A stretch of 12,636 nt of DNA from CAZFDE01 sp964517795 (GTDB taxonomy: Bacteria; Planctomycetota; Phycisphaerae; Sedimentisphaerales; Anaerobacaceae): NCBI GenBank assembly GCA_964517795.1, contig CAZFDE010000077.1, forward strand, positions 1-12,636. Direction: 5' to 3'. A program made the translations under genes and the position numbers. Each line of letters starts with the position of its first letter. Position 1 is the stretch's first letter. A model generated the notes under the pieces. The model was not told the DNA's origin. It did no database searches and saw nothing but the letters and a program-made list of their open reading frames with translations. This document shows, one piece after another, positions 5,797 to 12,600 of this stretch.

Positions 5797-6432
5797 TTAT
5801 TCCCTGCGATTGCGTTCGATTATTTTTTGGTTCAGGGCGGCGATTTCGGCCCGGGTCCAGATGTATATCGCCGCCAGGGCGAGCGCCGCCAGCATCGCCA
5901 GGATAAATGCCAGTCGCTGGGCGTTGGTCTCGAAGGTGAAGCTCGGGCGGTGGATATCACGGACCAGCCGGGCACTGGCATAGACCAGCGGCACATCGAT
6001 AAATGCGATTATACCAAAAATCGCGGCGATTTTAGCGCGAATTGCGTCTTTTTCAATGGAAATTCGCAGCAGGACGTAGGCCACGTAGAGAAACCACAAT
6101 ACCGCGGCGGTGACCAGCCGCATGCTCGGCGTCCAGTAAATGCCCCATTCGGCCCGGGCGAAGAGCATACCGGTCAGGTTCATTACGGTGGCGAAGACGA
6201 GGCCCGCTTCGCCAGCGCCGGCCGCGATATCGTCGCAGCGCGGCTTTCGGGTTCTGAGGTATCCGATCGAGCAGATAAAGACGACGGTGAAACATAACAG
6301 TGCACAGATCGAGGCGGGGACATGGACAAAGAGGATGTTGCGGACGGGCGGTTCGACGGCCGCACCGGTGCAAAGCAGTATGACCGCGGCCGCGATCGTT
6401 ATCAGGCACAATAGGATCAGCAGTTTTCTCAT
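5797..6432 (-). CDS. ccmC: Cytochrome c maturation membrane protein CcmC (variant WWD motif)
   Basis: A 211-aa membrane protein with about six hydrophobic helices. CcmC binds haem on the outer face of the membrane and is needed to attach it to CcmE. The two expected axial histidines are visible: H37 in FVHVPA and H161 in RDIHRPS. The tryptophan-rich loop lies between them, at 96-104, but reads WGIYWTPSM instead of the usual WGxxWxWDxR. The first W-G-x-x-W part is kept and the following WD is lost. The Trp pair that usually precedes the second His is also absent (LVRDIH). Codons were checked on the sequence, so this is not a frame error. The start overlaps the ccmB stop by 4 bp. I call it ccmC rather than CcsA from size, histidines and operon position. 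Confidence 0.88.
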   Translation of the reverse strand: MRKLLILLCLITIAAAVILLCTGAAVEPPVRNILFVHVPASICALLCFTVVFICSIGYLRTRKPRCDDIAAGAGEAGLVFATVMNLTGMLFARAEWGIYWTPSMRLVTAAVLWFLYVAYVLLRISIEKDAIRAKIAAIFGIIAFIDVPLVYASARLVRDIHRPSFTFETNAQRLAFILAMLAALALAAIYIWTRAEIAALNQKIIERNRRE

Positions 6433-7118
6433 GAATCGTCCTGTAAAAAGTCACTCAAGAGCCATCCGGCGGTTAAGAATATGATATCGGCGGCCAGCAG
6501 ATATTGCCATGATTGATTGAAATTCGTTTCGGTGAATATGTCGTGTCGGCCGCCCAGTGATTCGCTCAGTCCGCCGACGGCCAGCAGCATGATCGGCAGG
6601 ATCAAAGCGAACAGCAAGACCGTCAGCAGCGCGCTTCGGGCCGACAGCGGCTGGGCCGCCCATCCGAAAAGCGTGCCGACCGCGGCGATGCCGATGTTCA
6701 GCAATAAGACGATCGTTACCAGTTTGAGCCATTGGATCGCGAGGACCGATTCGAACATGACCCAGACGGCGGCCAGCAGGAAAATCTCGAAAATGGCCAT
6801 GAAGAACAGGTTGACCATCAGTTTGGCAAAAAAGATGTCGCAGCGGCGCAGCGGGCTCAGCAGCAGTGCGGGCATGTTGGCGTTTTGAAATTCCGCTTCG
6901 AAGATCCGGTCACTGGCGATGACGCTGCAGAACAGGATTGCCAGGAGAATTGCCGCGACGGCATCGGATGTGTTGACCGCGGCGGCGCCGAGGGTGATCC
7001 GCACGATCCATGCGATCAACAGCGCTAACACGACCATGACCGCGATCGTTCGGGCGGTCCGCAATTCGATGCGGAGGTCTTTGGTCACCAGTGACGCGAT
7101 GTCTTTGATTCGGTTCAT
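6429..7118 (-). CDS. ccmB: Haem exporter-type ABC permease CcmB
   Basis: A 229-aa integral membrane protein with about six hydrophobic helices and the CcmB features DLRIELRT near the N-terminus, DRIFEAEFQN and LLLSPL. It is the membrane partner of CcmA in the CcmABC(D) complex. That complex couples ATP hydrolysis to release of haem-bound CcmE rather than simple haem export. I chose the ATG at 7118 instead of the upstream one at 7157. MNRIKDIASLVTKDLR matches the family start, and the ATG overlaps the ccmA stop (ATGA) like the other junctions of the operon. The 13 extra residues of the longer frame are just antisense-like codons inside ccmA. The end overlaps ccmC by 4 bp. Confidence 0.92.
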   Translation of the reverse strand: MNRIKDIASLVTKDLRIELRTARTIAVMVVLALLIAWIVRITLGAAAVNTSDAVAAILLAILFCSVIASDRIFEAEFQNANMPALLLSPLRRCDIFFAKLMVNLFFMAIFEIFLLAAVWVMFESVLAIQWLKLVTIVLLLNIGIAAVGTLFGWAAQPLSARSALLTVLLFALILPIMLLAVGGLSESLGGRHDIFTETNFNQSWQYLLAADIIFLTAGWLLSDFLQDDS

Positions 7119-7834
7119 GTGCCCGCCCCCGCGGCATAGGCCAGATAATCGCGGCAAAACAGTTCGGTGTCGATTTGCGAAACGGCTTTGTTCATCAGCA
7201 GCCGTGTGTCTTTGAGTACGGCCATTCGGCTGCAGCAGCGCAGTGCATATTCGATTTGGTGTGTGGTCATCAAGATCGTTCTGCCCCGCGCGCGAAGCGT
7301 GTTGAAGACATCGATCAATTGCCGGCAGAAATCGGTATCAAGATTGGCAAAGGGTTCGTCGGCCAGCAGGATCTGCGGGTCGGCCAGCAGTGCGCGGGCG
7401 ATCGCGAGTTTTTGCAGCGTCCCGCGGGAAAGGGCTGCGGCCGGCTCATCGCGACATCCAGTCAACTGCATGTATTTGATTTGCTCGTCCACTTTTTGGG
7501 ATGCGTCACCGAAGCGGTAGAGCTTTGCGAAGAACAGCAGGTTTTCGCGAACGGTCAGCTGCGGATAACAGACCGGCTGGTGGAAGATCATCCCTAATCC
7601 ATTGAATCCGGCCGATCGATCGCTGCCGTTCAACCGAATGTGTCCGCGGTCGGGTTTGGTCAAACGGGCAACGATCCGCAACAGGGTCGTTTTGCCGACG
7701 GCGTTTGGGCCTACGAGGCAGATCGTCTCGCCGGCAGGACATGTCAATGAGACATCGTTGAGGACCGTTCGGCCGTAGGATTTACAGACGGCGTCTATTT
7801 CGATCTGTGCGGTTTGGGTGGTATCCGTGATCAT
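7115..7834 (-). CDS. ccmA: Haem maturation ABC transporter ATPase CcmA
   Basis: A 239-aa ABC ATPase, the cytoplasmic energy-providing subunit of the CcmABC complex. Visible motifs are Walker A GPNAVGKT (42-49), Q-loop Q86, signature LSRGT (135-139, a CcmA-style form of LSxGQ), Walker B ILLADE (155-160) and H-loop H192. The family assignment as CcmA rather than another ABC protein rests on the signature followed by QKLAIARALL and on the surrounding ccmE/B/C genes. The start overlaps the ccmE stop by 4 bp and the stop overlaps the ccmB start by 4 bp, consistent with translational coupling and matched amounts of the subunits. Confidence 0.93.
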   Translation of the reverse strand: MITDTTQTAQIEIDAVCKSYGRTVLNDVSLTCPAGETICLVGPNAVGKTTLLRIVARLTKPDRGHIRLNGSDRSAGFNGLGMIFHQPVCYPQLTVRENLLFFAKLYRFGDASQKVDEQIKYMQLTGCRDEPAAALSRGTLQKLAIARALLADPQILLADEPFANLDTDFCRQLIDVFNTLRARGRTILMTTHQIEYALRCCSRMAVLKDTRLLMNKAVSQIDTELFCRDYLAYAAGAGT

Positions 7835-8265
7835 TTCGGCTCAAGCGTGTTCGGTTCCTGCAGTTTCGATGAATATTTGGATTCGCACCGGGTCATGATT
7901 TGTGTGGCCGCTAAGCCGTTCGGTGCGCATGTGCCGCGAACGACGACTTCTTTGTTTTCGGCGAAATTGGCCGGTACTGTTCCCGAATAGGCCACGTCGA
8001 TCCGGTGATCGCGGCCGGTGAGCACGAAATAGACCGCCGTGTCGTTGGGTTCGTGCGTGATCGAATCGGCCTGGACCCAGCCGGCCAATCGGATCGGGGT
8101 TCCCTCGCCGAACATCTGCGGTTTGTCATTCGCCAGTCGGGCATATTCATCGACGCTGTAATAATACACCATGCTCGACTTCACTGACTGAAAGAGCAGA
8201 AATCCGCCGGCCGCCGCGATGATCAGCAGGCCGATTGTCCATTTGATGATCCATTTTGGGTTCAT
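7831..8265 (-). CDS. ccmE: Periplasmic haem chaperone CcmE, Cys-type (CxxxY)
   Basis: First gene of the operon, 144 aa from the ATG at 8265. It has a cytoplasmic N-terminal stub, one membrane anchor (about residues 5-21) and a periplasmic OB-fold-like domain with the CcmE blocks IRLAGWV, VAYSGTVPANF and EVVVRG. CcmE normally binds haem covalently through the His of an HxxxY motif and hands it to CcmF. Here the motif is C127-ESK-Y131; the TGC codon was read directly. Cys at this position is known from the System I* variant of some archaea and Desulfovibrio, reported to lack CcmG and CcmH. The frame can be extended to a TTG at 8301, but the anchor and a promoter overlapping that extension favour 8265. 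No clear Shine-Dalgarno is present, so a nearly leaderless mRNA is possible. Confidence 0.9.
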   Translation of the reverse strand: MNPKWIIKWTIGLLIIAAAGGFLLFQSVKSSMVYYYSVDEYARLANDKPQMFGEGTPIRLAGWVQADSITHEPNDTAVYFVLTGRDHRIDVAYSGTVPANFAENKEVVVRGTCAPNGLAATQIMTRCESKYSSKLQEPNTLEPK

Positions 8266-8272
8266 GGGCCCC

Positions 8273-8301
8273 ATTCTACCGAATATCAGCCCGAAATTCA
8301 A
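8273..8301 (-). promoter_or_regulatory. Promoter of the ccm operon
   Basis: On the minus strand, TTGAAT (8296-8301) and TAGAAT (8273-8278) are 17 bp apart. The expected transcription start is close to 8266, essentially at the chosen ccmE ATG. All six genes downstream overlap or lie within 4 bp of each other, so this single promoter could drive the whole operon. Confidence 0.5.
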
Positions 8302-8339
8302 ACGGTCAGGGCAAATAAACGCGATATTGCCGGATAAGC

Positions 8340-8369
8340 TTGAACTGAGGCCCCGTGATACGGTATAAT
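8340..8369 (+). promoter_or_regulatory. Promoter of the sulfatase-like lipoprotein gene
   Basis: TTGAAC (8340-8345) and a perfect TATAAT (8364-8369) are spaced by 18 bp, giving a leader of about 33 nt. An AAAGGTGG ribosome site (8394-8401) precedes the ATG at 8409 by 7 nt. The -35 box is about 40 bp from that of the divergent ccm promoter, so shared regulation is possible. Confidence 0.55.
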
Positions 8370-8408
8370 TAACCCGATTGATTAACCATTGATAAAGGTG
8401 GTTTTTAT

Positions 8409-9782
8409 ATGGCTAAAAAGTGGATGCCGGTGTTTTGTTTGGCGATGGTTGTATTTGGCCTGCTGGGTTTGTGCGGCTGTCGGCGCGGGGGCAAGAAGCC
8501 CAATATCATTTTGATCTCCATCGATGCATTGCGGGCCGACTACCTGGGTTGTTACGGGTATCCCAAACCGGTCAGCCCGAACATCGATGCATTCGCGGCC
8601 GATGCGGCATTGTTCGAGGAGTGTTATTCGCATGCGCCGGATACCCGGCTGAGTTTTGCGACGATCTTCAGCGGCTATCATCCGTTCGAAACCAAAGTGA
8701 ACCGCTCGATGAAGCTGCCGAGCGGGGTCGATACGCTGGCGGAAAAACTCAAACGGCACGGTTATGCGACCATGGCGGTGATGAGCAATTTCGTGATGTA
8801 CAAAGGGCAGGGCTACGAGCAGGGATTCGATATTTACGACGATGAGATGGACCGGATCGAGCCGACGCGTTTCTGGCCGGACCGGGGCGCCGACAAGACC
8901 GCCGATCGGGCGATCGAAGTGATCGACGGCATCGAAAAAAAACCCTTCTTTTTATGGGTGCATTTCCAGGATCCGCACGGGCCTTATACGCCGCCGCTGG
9001 ACTATTACCAGATGTTCGAGCAGTTCAAGACGCGCGACGTACCGCTTAACGAATCGCTTTCAGGGGTGGGCGGGATCCCGTCTTATCAGCAATTGAATAA
9101 GAATTCGAATTATTATTTTTATCGTGCGGCCTACGAAGGCGAAAGCCGGTTCGCCGACGATCATGTCAAGCGGCTGCTGGATAAGCTCAAGGCCATGGGG
9201 ATTTATGAGGATTCGCTGATTATCCTGACCAGCGATCACGGCGAGGGGATGGGCGAGCACGATTATTATTTTGCGCACGGCGAGACGCTGTACAAGGAAT
9301 TAGTGCATGTGCCGCTATTGGTCCGGTATGGCGAGCGGTTCAGTGGCCGGCGCAGCGAGCCGGTGGGGCTGATCGACCTGATGCCGACGATTCTGGAATT
9401 TGCGGGGCTTAAGCCCGATTCGAAGATGCGCGGCGCGAACCTGGTCGAGGTGCAGCCGGCAGATCGTACGCTTTATATGGAAATGCAATCCCCGCTGATC
9501 GAAGACGGGACCAAGGCGGCTGTGGTACGAAACAACCGGAAGCTGATTTACAGTTTCAAAAGCGAGCAGTACGAACTGTATGACTTGGCGAAAGATCCGT
9601 GCGAACTGACGAATCTCTTTGGCGATCCGCAGTATCTGGTCTCGATGAATGAGCTGCGGAACGCGCTTTATCAAACCTGCCGCGAGGACCGGCTGGATAT
9701 TGTTTTGACCGAAGAGGACAAACGGTCGAATTTCTCCGAGGAGATCCGCGAACGTCTGCGTTCATTAGGATACCTCAAATAA
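8409..9782 (+). CDS. Sulfatase/alkaline phosphatase superfamily lipoprotein, Thr in place of formylglycine site
   Basis: A 457-aa hydrolase of the sulfatase fold, probably membrane-anchored. The N-terminus has a basic start, a hydrophobic stretch and Cys24 in LCGC, an imperfect lipobox. Metal-site motifs are present: NIILISID (D39), DPHG (H190 region), SDHG (275-278) and FAHGETLY (H290 region). In true sulfatases the nucleophile is the Cys or Ser of C/S-x-P-x-R. Aligned through the flanking P and SG residues, the equivalent here is T79 in TRLSF, with no Pro or Arg. It therefore cannot carry formylglycine and is better called a superfamily hydrolase or phospho-transferase/esterase of unknown substrate. 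Thr nucleophiles occur in phosphoethanolamine and phosphoglycerol transferases. The C-terminus RERLRSLGYLK is typical of this 'sulfatase' subgroup. It is divergent from ccmE, with no obvious functional link. Confidence 0.85.
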   Translation: MAKKWMPVFCLAMVVFGLLGLCGCRRGGKKPNIILISIDALRADYLGCYGYPKPVSPNIDAFAADAALFEECYSHAPDTRLSFATIFSGYHPFETKVNRSMKLPSGVDTLAEKLKRHGYATMAVMSNFVMYKGQGYEQGFDIYDDEMDRIEPTRFWPDRGADKTADRAIEVIDGIEKKPFFLWVHFQDPHGPYTPPLDYYQMFEQFKTRDVPLNESLSGVGGIPSYQQLNKNSNYYFYRAAYEGESRFADDHVKRLLDKLKAMGIYEDSLIILTSDHGEGMGEHDYYFAHGETLYKELVHVPLLVRYGERFSGRRSEPVGLIDLMPTILEFAGLKPDSKMRGANLVEVQPADRTLYMEMQSPLIEDGTKAAVVRNNRKLIYSFKSEQYELYDLAKDPCELTNLFGDPQYLVSMNELRNALYQTCREDRLDIVLTEEDKRSNFSEEIRERLRSLGYLK

Positions 9783-10131
9783 CAAAGTTCATATCGAAAC
9801 CATGTTGACTTTTGTAAACATTCGGCCAGGGCCTGTTTCAGGGCCGATAAAAAGCATTATAACCAAAAATTAATGATTTTTAGGGTTGCATTAAATCAAC
9901 ACTTCCGATAATATTGCACAGGGACGTCAGGCGAAAGAAGATTGAGAACTTGTTTTAACGTTACAGACGTGGCGGATTTTCCGCTAAAAACAAGGATTTC
10001 AATCAATTTTAGGATGAATGCGAACGGCAGCGATATGGGAACAAGATTTGCACAATTGATGTATGTCGGCCGCGGGGGAAACAGTGCGGCCATGCCGGCG
10101 AAGAAGAGAGGCTGCAGGAGAGTGATGAGAA
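9783..10131 (+). other. Non-coding gap with nested inverted repeats, possible structured leader
   Basis: This gap holds no convincing gene. A weak promoter (TTGCAT 9886-9891, 17 bp, TAATAT 9909-9914) would give a leader of about 210 nt before the 91-aa gene. Within it, CTTGTTTT (9949-9956) pairs with AAAACAAG (9987-9994) and encloses a perfect GCGGA-TTT-TCCGC hairpin (9972-9984). Further on, GGCCGC (10068-10073) pairs with GCGGCC (10086-10091). I recognise no known riboswitch family. Confidence 0.4.
9823..9846 (+). terminator. Weak hairpin after the sulfatase-like gene
   Basis: About 40 bp after the stop codon, CGGCC (9823-9827) can pair with GGCCG (9842-9846), or CCTG (9832-9835) with CAGG (9839-9842) around TTT. 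No T-run follows, so if this is the transcript end it is not a classical intrinsic terminator. Confidence 0.3.
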
Positions 10132-10407
10132 ATGGATGAGATGAAGTTCGAGCAAAAACTGAACGAACTGGTCAAAGAAATGGGAGCTGCCACCGAGCCC
10201 CAAACCAACAAACTGACCAAACTCGCAAAAGAAGCCCACGAAAACCACCAGAAACTCAAAAAGAGCATCGACCGGCTGCAGGAATCACTCGATTTTCTGC
10301 GGATCTGTATCAAGTACCAGCTTTTTGATCTCGAAGCGACCCGCCGCGAGAACGCCTACCTGAAAAAACTGCTCGAGCAGCACGGCAAAAACAACACCGA
10401 CGATTAA
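10132..10407 (+). CDS. Small coiled-coil protein of unknown function (91 aa)
   Basis: A soluble 91-aa protein, nearly all predicted helix and rich in Lys, Glu, Leu and Gln. Residues about 4-60 look like a coiled coil (KLTKLAKEAHENHQKLKKSIDRL is broken into heptad-like Leu/Ala positions). A second conserved-looking helix follows (ESLDFLRICIKYQLFDLEATRRENAYLKKLL, about 71-101 of the + frame text, i.e. the C-terminal third). There is no signal peptide or membrane segment. The ATG is preceded by AGGAG at 10116-10120, 11 nt away, which is a little long; the next in-frame ATG at 10141 is an alternative start. It is codirectional with the rhomboid gene 114 bp downstream but not obviously in one operon. 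Oligomerisation or scaffold-type binding is the most one can infer. Confidence 0.75.
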   Translation: MDEMKFEQKLNELVKEMGAATEPQTNKLTKLAKEAHENHQKLKKSIDRLQESLDFLRICIKYQLFDLEATRRENAYLKKLLEQHGKNNTDD

Positions 10408-10481
10408 TCATCGCCGGTCAAGTATCGCTTCTGCGGATTGGATTTTCTTAAAAAAAGTCGTGTATTTTTATCCAGCGTTGA

Positions 10482-10514
10482 TATAATCATCATTCGATTG
10501 GAAGATGATTAAGG
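10482..10514 (+). promoter_or_regulatory. Candidate -10 box and ribosome site of the rhomboid gene
   Basis: A perfect TATAAT (10482-10487) lies 34 bp before the rhomboid ATG, without a convincing -35 box at the right distance. An AAGG ribosome site (10511-10514) is 7 nt before the ATG. Confidence 0.35.
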
Positions 10515-10521
10515 CAGAACC

Positions 10522-11670
10522 ATGATTATACCCTGGAGAGTCGATGTCCCCCTGGATCGCAGACCCTACATGAACTGGCTGTTCATTTTGGCAACGGTCG
10601 TATTTTTCGTCGTACAACTGATCGGCCTAATCGATTTTGTGGTGACGACCGAAATATCCAACCAAAGCAGCCCGGCCGACGACATCCGCGCATCAGAAGC
10701 CATTGATCCGAACACATCGATCGATGACGACATGCCGGCGATCTTTGGCGAAACATTAACCCCATGGATGCTTCAGGGATGGTCACTGCGGGGATTATTC
10801 GGCTACATGTGGCTGCATGGCGGGTTGTTTCATCTGTTGGGCAATATGCTGTTTTTGTGGATCTTCGGAAACGCGATTTGTGCCAAGATCGGCAACCTGC
10901 GGTATATCCCGGTCTATATGGGACTGGGCGTCATTGCTGGATTGAGCCATCTGATCTTTCAGGGCGGTCCGGTCCTGGGCGCCAGCGGTGCGATCAACGG
11001 GATCGTCGGGATGTATCTGATTTTGTATCCGGTGAACGATATCACCTGCTATTTCACATTCTTCCTTTTCATTAAACAATTTACCATCAGCAGTTACTGG
11101 ATCATTCTGCTCTGGTTCACATTCGATATTCTCGGTGCCGTCATGACCGGCGGACAAGCTCAATATGGCGTAGCGTATTTCTGCCATATTGGCGGATTTA
11201 CCGGCGGGGTGGCTTTGGCAATCATTTTTCTCAAAGCCCGCTGGATCACCATGGAACGATATGAAACATCGCTTTTGGAAATTTTCGAAAAACGCAAAAC
11301 CAAGGATACGTCAAGCGATTCGTTTTCAACATACGGCGGCATATACGGCAATTATGGAAGGGAATTATCCGACCCGACAACAACAGATGTTAGTGCCGGT
11401 TCGTCTGCCGCCGAGATTGAAAGACCTATACCGGTGCCGGATACCATCCCATTTGACGATCCGCCGGTTGCCGCAGGCGCGACCGCCCCAACCGTAGAAA
11501 AAAAGCAAATCGCGAAACCGCCATCGCAAACTCCTTCGATGATTCGATTTTACTGCTCATGCGGCAAGCGTGTGAAAGTACCGGCCAAATACGCCGGCAA
11601 ATCCGGCCGATGCCCCCGTTGCAAGCAAAAAATACGCATCCCCGCTTCAACGGAACGATACGAAATGTAA
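10522..11670 (+). CDS. Rhomboid intramembrane protease with C-terminal zinc ribbon
   Basis: A 382-aa membrane serine protease that cleaves transmembrane segments of other proteins. Residues about 1-240 are the rhomboid domain: HGGLFHLLGNMLFLW with H104 and N108 on TM2, the catalytic Ser155 in GASG (153-156), and His222 in FCHIGG, giving the Ser-His dyad. A polar, acidic insertion (about 41-80) separates the first helix from the rest, so the L1 loop is long. After the last helix comes a low-complexity linker (about 255-338). A compact zinc ribbon follows, with ligands C345, C347, C364 and C367 (CSCG...CPRC), a small domain I associate with many planctomycete proteins. The substrate is unknown; the ribbon may recruit it. 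The stop is 2 bp from the stop of the convergent prepilin-like gene. Confidence 0.93.
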   Translation: MIIPWRVDVPLDRRPYMNWLFILATVVFFVVQLIGLIDFVVTTEISNQSSPADDIRASEAIDPNTSIDDDMPAIFGETLTPWMLQGWSLRGLFGYMWLHGGLFHLLGNMLFLWIFGNAICAKIGNLRYIPVYMGLGVIAGLSHLIFQGGPVLGASGAINGIVGMYLILYPVNDITCYFTFFLFIKQFTISSYWIILLWFTFDILGAVMTGGQAQYGVAYFCHIGGFTGGVALAIIFLKARWITMERYETSLLEIFEKRKTKDTSSDSFSTYGGIYGNYGRELSDPTTTDVSAGSSAAEIERPIPVPDTIPFDDPPVAAGATAPTVEKKQIAKPPSQTPSMIRFYCSCGKRVKVPAKYAGKSGRCPRCKQKIRIPASTERYEM

Positions 11671-11672
11671 TA

Positions 11673-12518
11673 TTATTTAAGCATCCACTGCGGCAGATTC
11701 TGTGTCAGCGTGTATTGGCCTTGGGTATCCATGATGCGATTCCATTCATATTTCCACATATCTTTGAGGGCACATTTTTGAACCGAAGCATCCATGAAAC
11801 TCCAGATCGAATAATTATCGTGGCGAGGGATCACGGCACGTCGAATGGTATCGACGCCATTGCCGGGCGGGCGTTCGCCGGGATACGTCGGCGGACGATG
11901 CGTATGATGACCCCACATGCCCCGCGCCCAGCAATCGCCAAAAATCGGAATAAGGTAGCCGCCTTTTATCCGAAATGTTTTCCAGTACGCCCTGGCATCC
12001 TGACAATCCTGGCCCTTTAGTGAGAATTCCCGGCCGGGTGTATAGATATTATTATTGATGCCGTAACTAAACTGGTCACCTTGATGATAAGTGACCACCG
12101 AGGGCGTTCCCGGTGGTAAAATCGAATCCACGTGGTCATGGACCTTGATGCGAAAAACAAGCCCCCATCCCGTCTGTTTTTCAATCATGCGCGTTTTCGG
12201 GCAAATACCGATCTTGCCGCCGCCGCCTCGTACACCCAGTTTGACGCCTTTGGTGGATGCAAAATATGGACGCAGCACGCGCACCCAAACGCCGCGATGG
12301 CCTCCGGTACTGGCATCGGAAACAGACATATTTCCATTATTGGTATCCGCGTACATCTGGAAAAAACTTGCCCATTGTTTCAGCTTACTGATACACAGGG
12401 CTTCTTTGGCTCTGTCCTTTGCGGCATTGAGGGTGGGAATCAAAATACCCATCAATAATGCGATAATCGCAATCACAACCAATAATTCGATTAGTGTAAA
12501 ACCCCATTTGTGACGCAT
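11673..12518 (-). CDS. Prepilin-like (type II secretion/pseudopilin) protein with H-X9-D motif
   Basis: A 281-aa protein with a type IV prepilin N-terminus: short basic leader MRHKWG, cleavage expected after G6, F7 as the N-methylated residue, E11 at mature position +5, then a hydrophobic helix (about 10-30). The globular part ends with H-X9-DA (DA instead of the usual DG) and SVQKCALKDMWKYEWNR. This layout matches the large planctomycete group of 'prepilin-type N-terminal cleavage/methylation, H-X9-DG' proteins. They are thought to be processed by a prepilin peptidase and to form or dock on extracellular pseudopilus-like structures; their precise role is unknown. The start is firm, with AAGGAG (12527-12532) 8 nt before the ATG. 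It is convergent with the rhomboid gene, and no secretion genes are near. Confidence 0.92.
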   Translation of the reverse strand: MRHKWGFTLIELLVVIAIIALLMGILIPTLNAAKDRAKEALCISKLKQWASFFQMYADTNNGNMSVSDASTGGHRGVWVRVLRPYFASTKGVKLGVRGGGGKIGICPKTRMIEKQTGWGLVFRIKVHDHVDSILPPGTPSVVTYHQGDQFSYGINNNIYTPGREFSLKGQDCQDARAYWKTFRIKGGYLIPIFGDCWARGMWGHHTHRPPTYPGERPPGNGVDTIRRAVIPRHDNYSIWSFMDASVQKCALKDMWKYEWNRIMDTQGQYTLTQNLPQWMLK

Positions 12519-12552
12519 GCATTATTCTCCTTATTGAGTTAATACCCAACGC

Positions 12553-12600
12553 TATAATTTTACCCGATTATACAATTTTTTTCAGTACCGTCCCATTATA
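12553..12600 (-). promoter_or_regulatory. AT-rich promoter region of the prepilin-like gene
   Basis: On the minus strand, TATAAT boxes occur at 12567-12572 and 12595-12600. The first has a weak TGGGAC -35-like element 17 bp upstream, around 12590-12595. A TATAAT on the plus strand (12553-12558) adds ambiguity. One of the minus-strand boxes probably drives the gene starting at 12518. Confidence 0.35.

Noticed and set aside
8266..8301. TTG start for ccmE at 8301
   Set aside because: It would place the start inside the -35 box of the apparent operon promoter and adds 12 residues with no family match before the natural MNPKW start.
9942..10139. 65-codon plus-strand frame before the coiled-coil gene
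   Set aside because: It starts with TTG without a clear ribosome site, runs through the inverted repeats, has no recognisable family and overlaps the start of the next gene.
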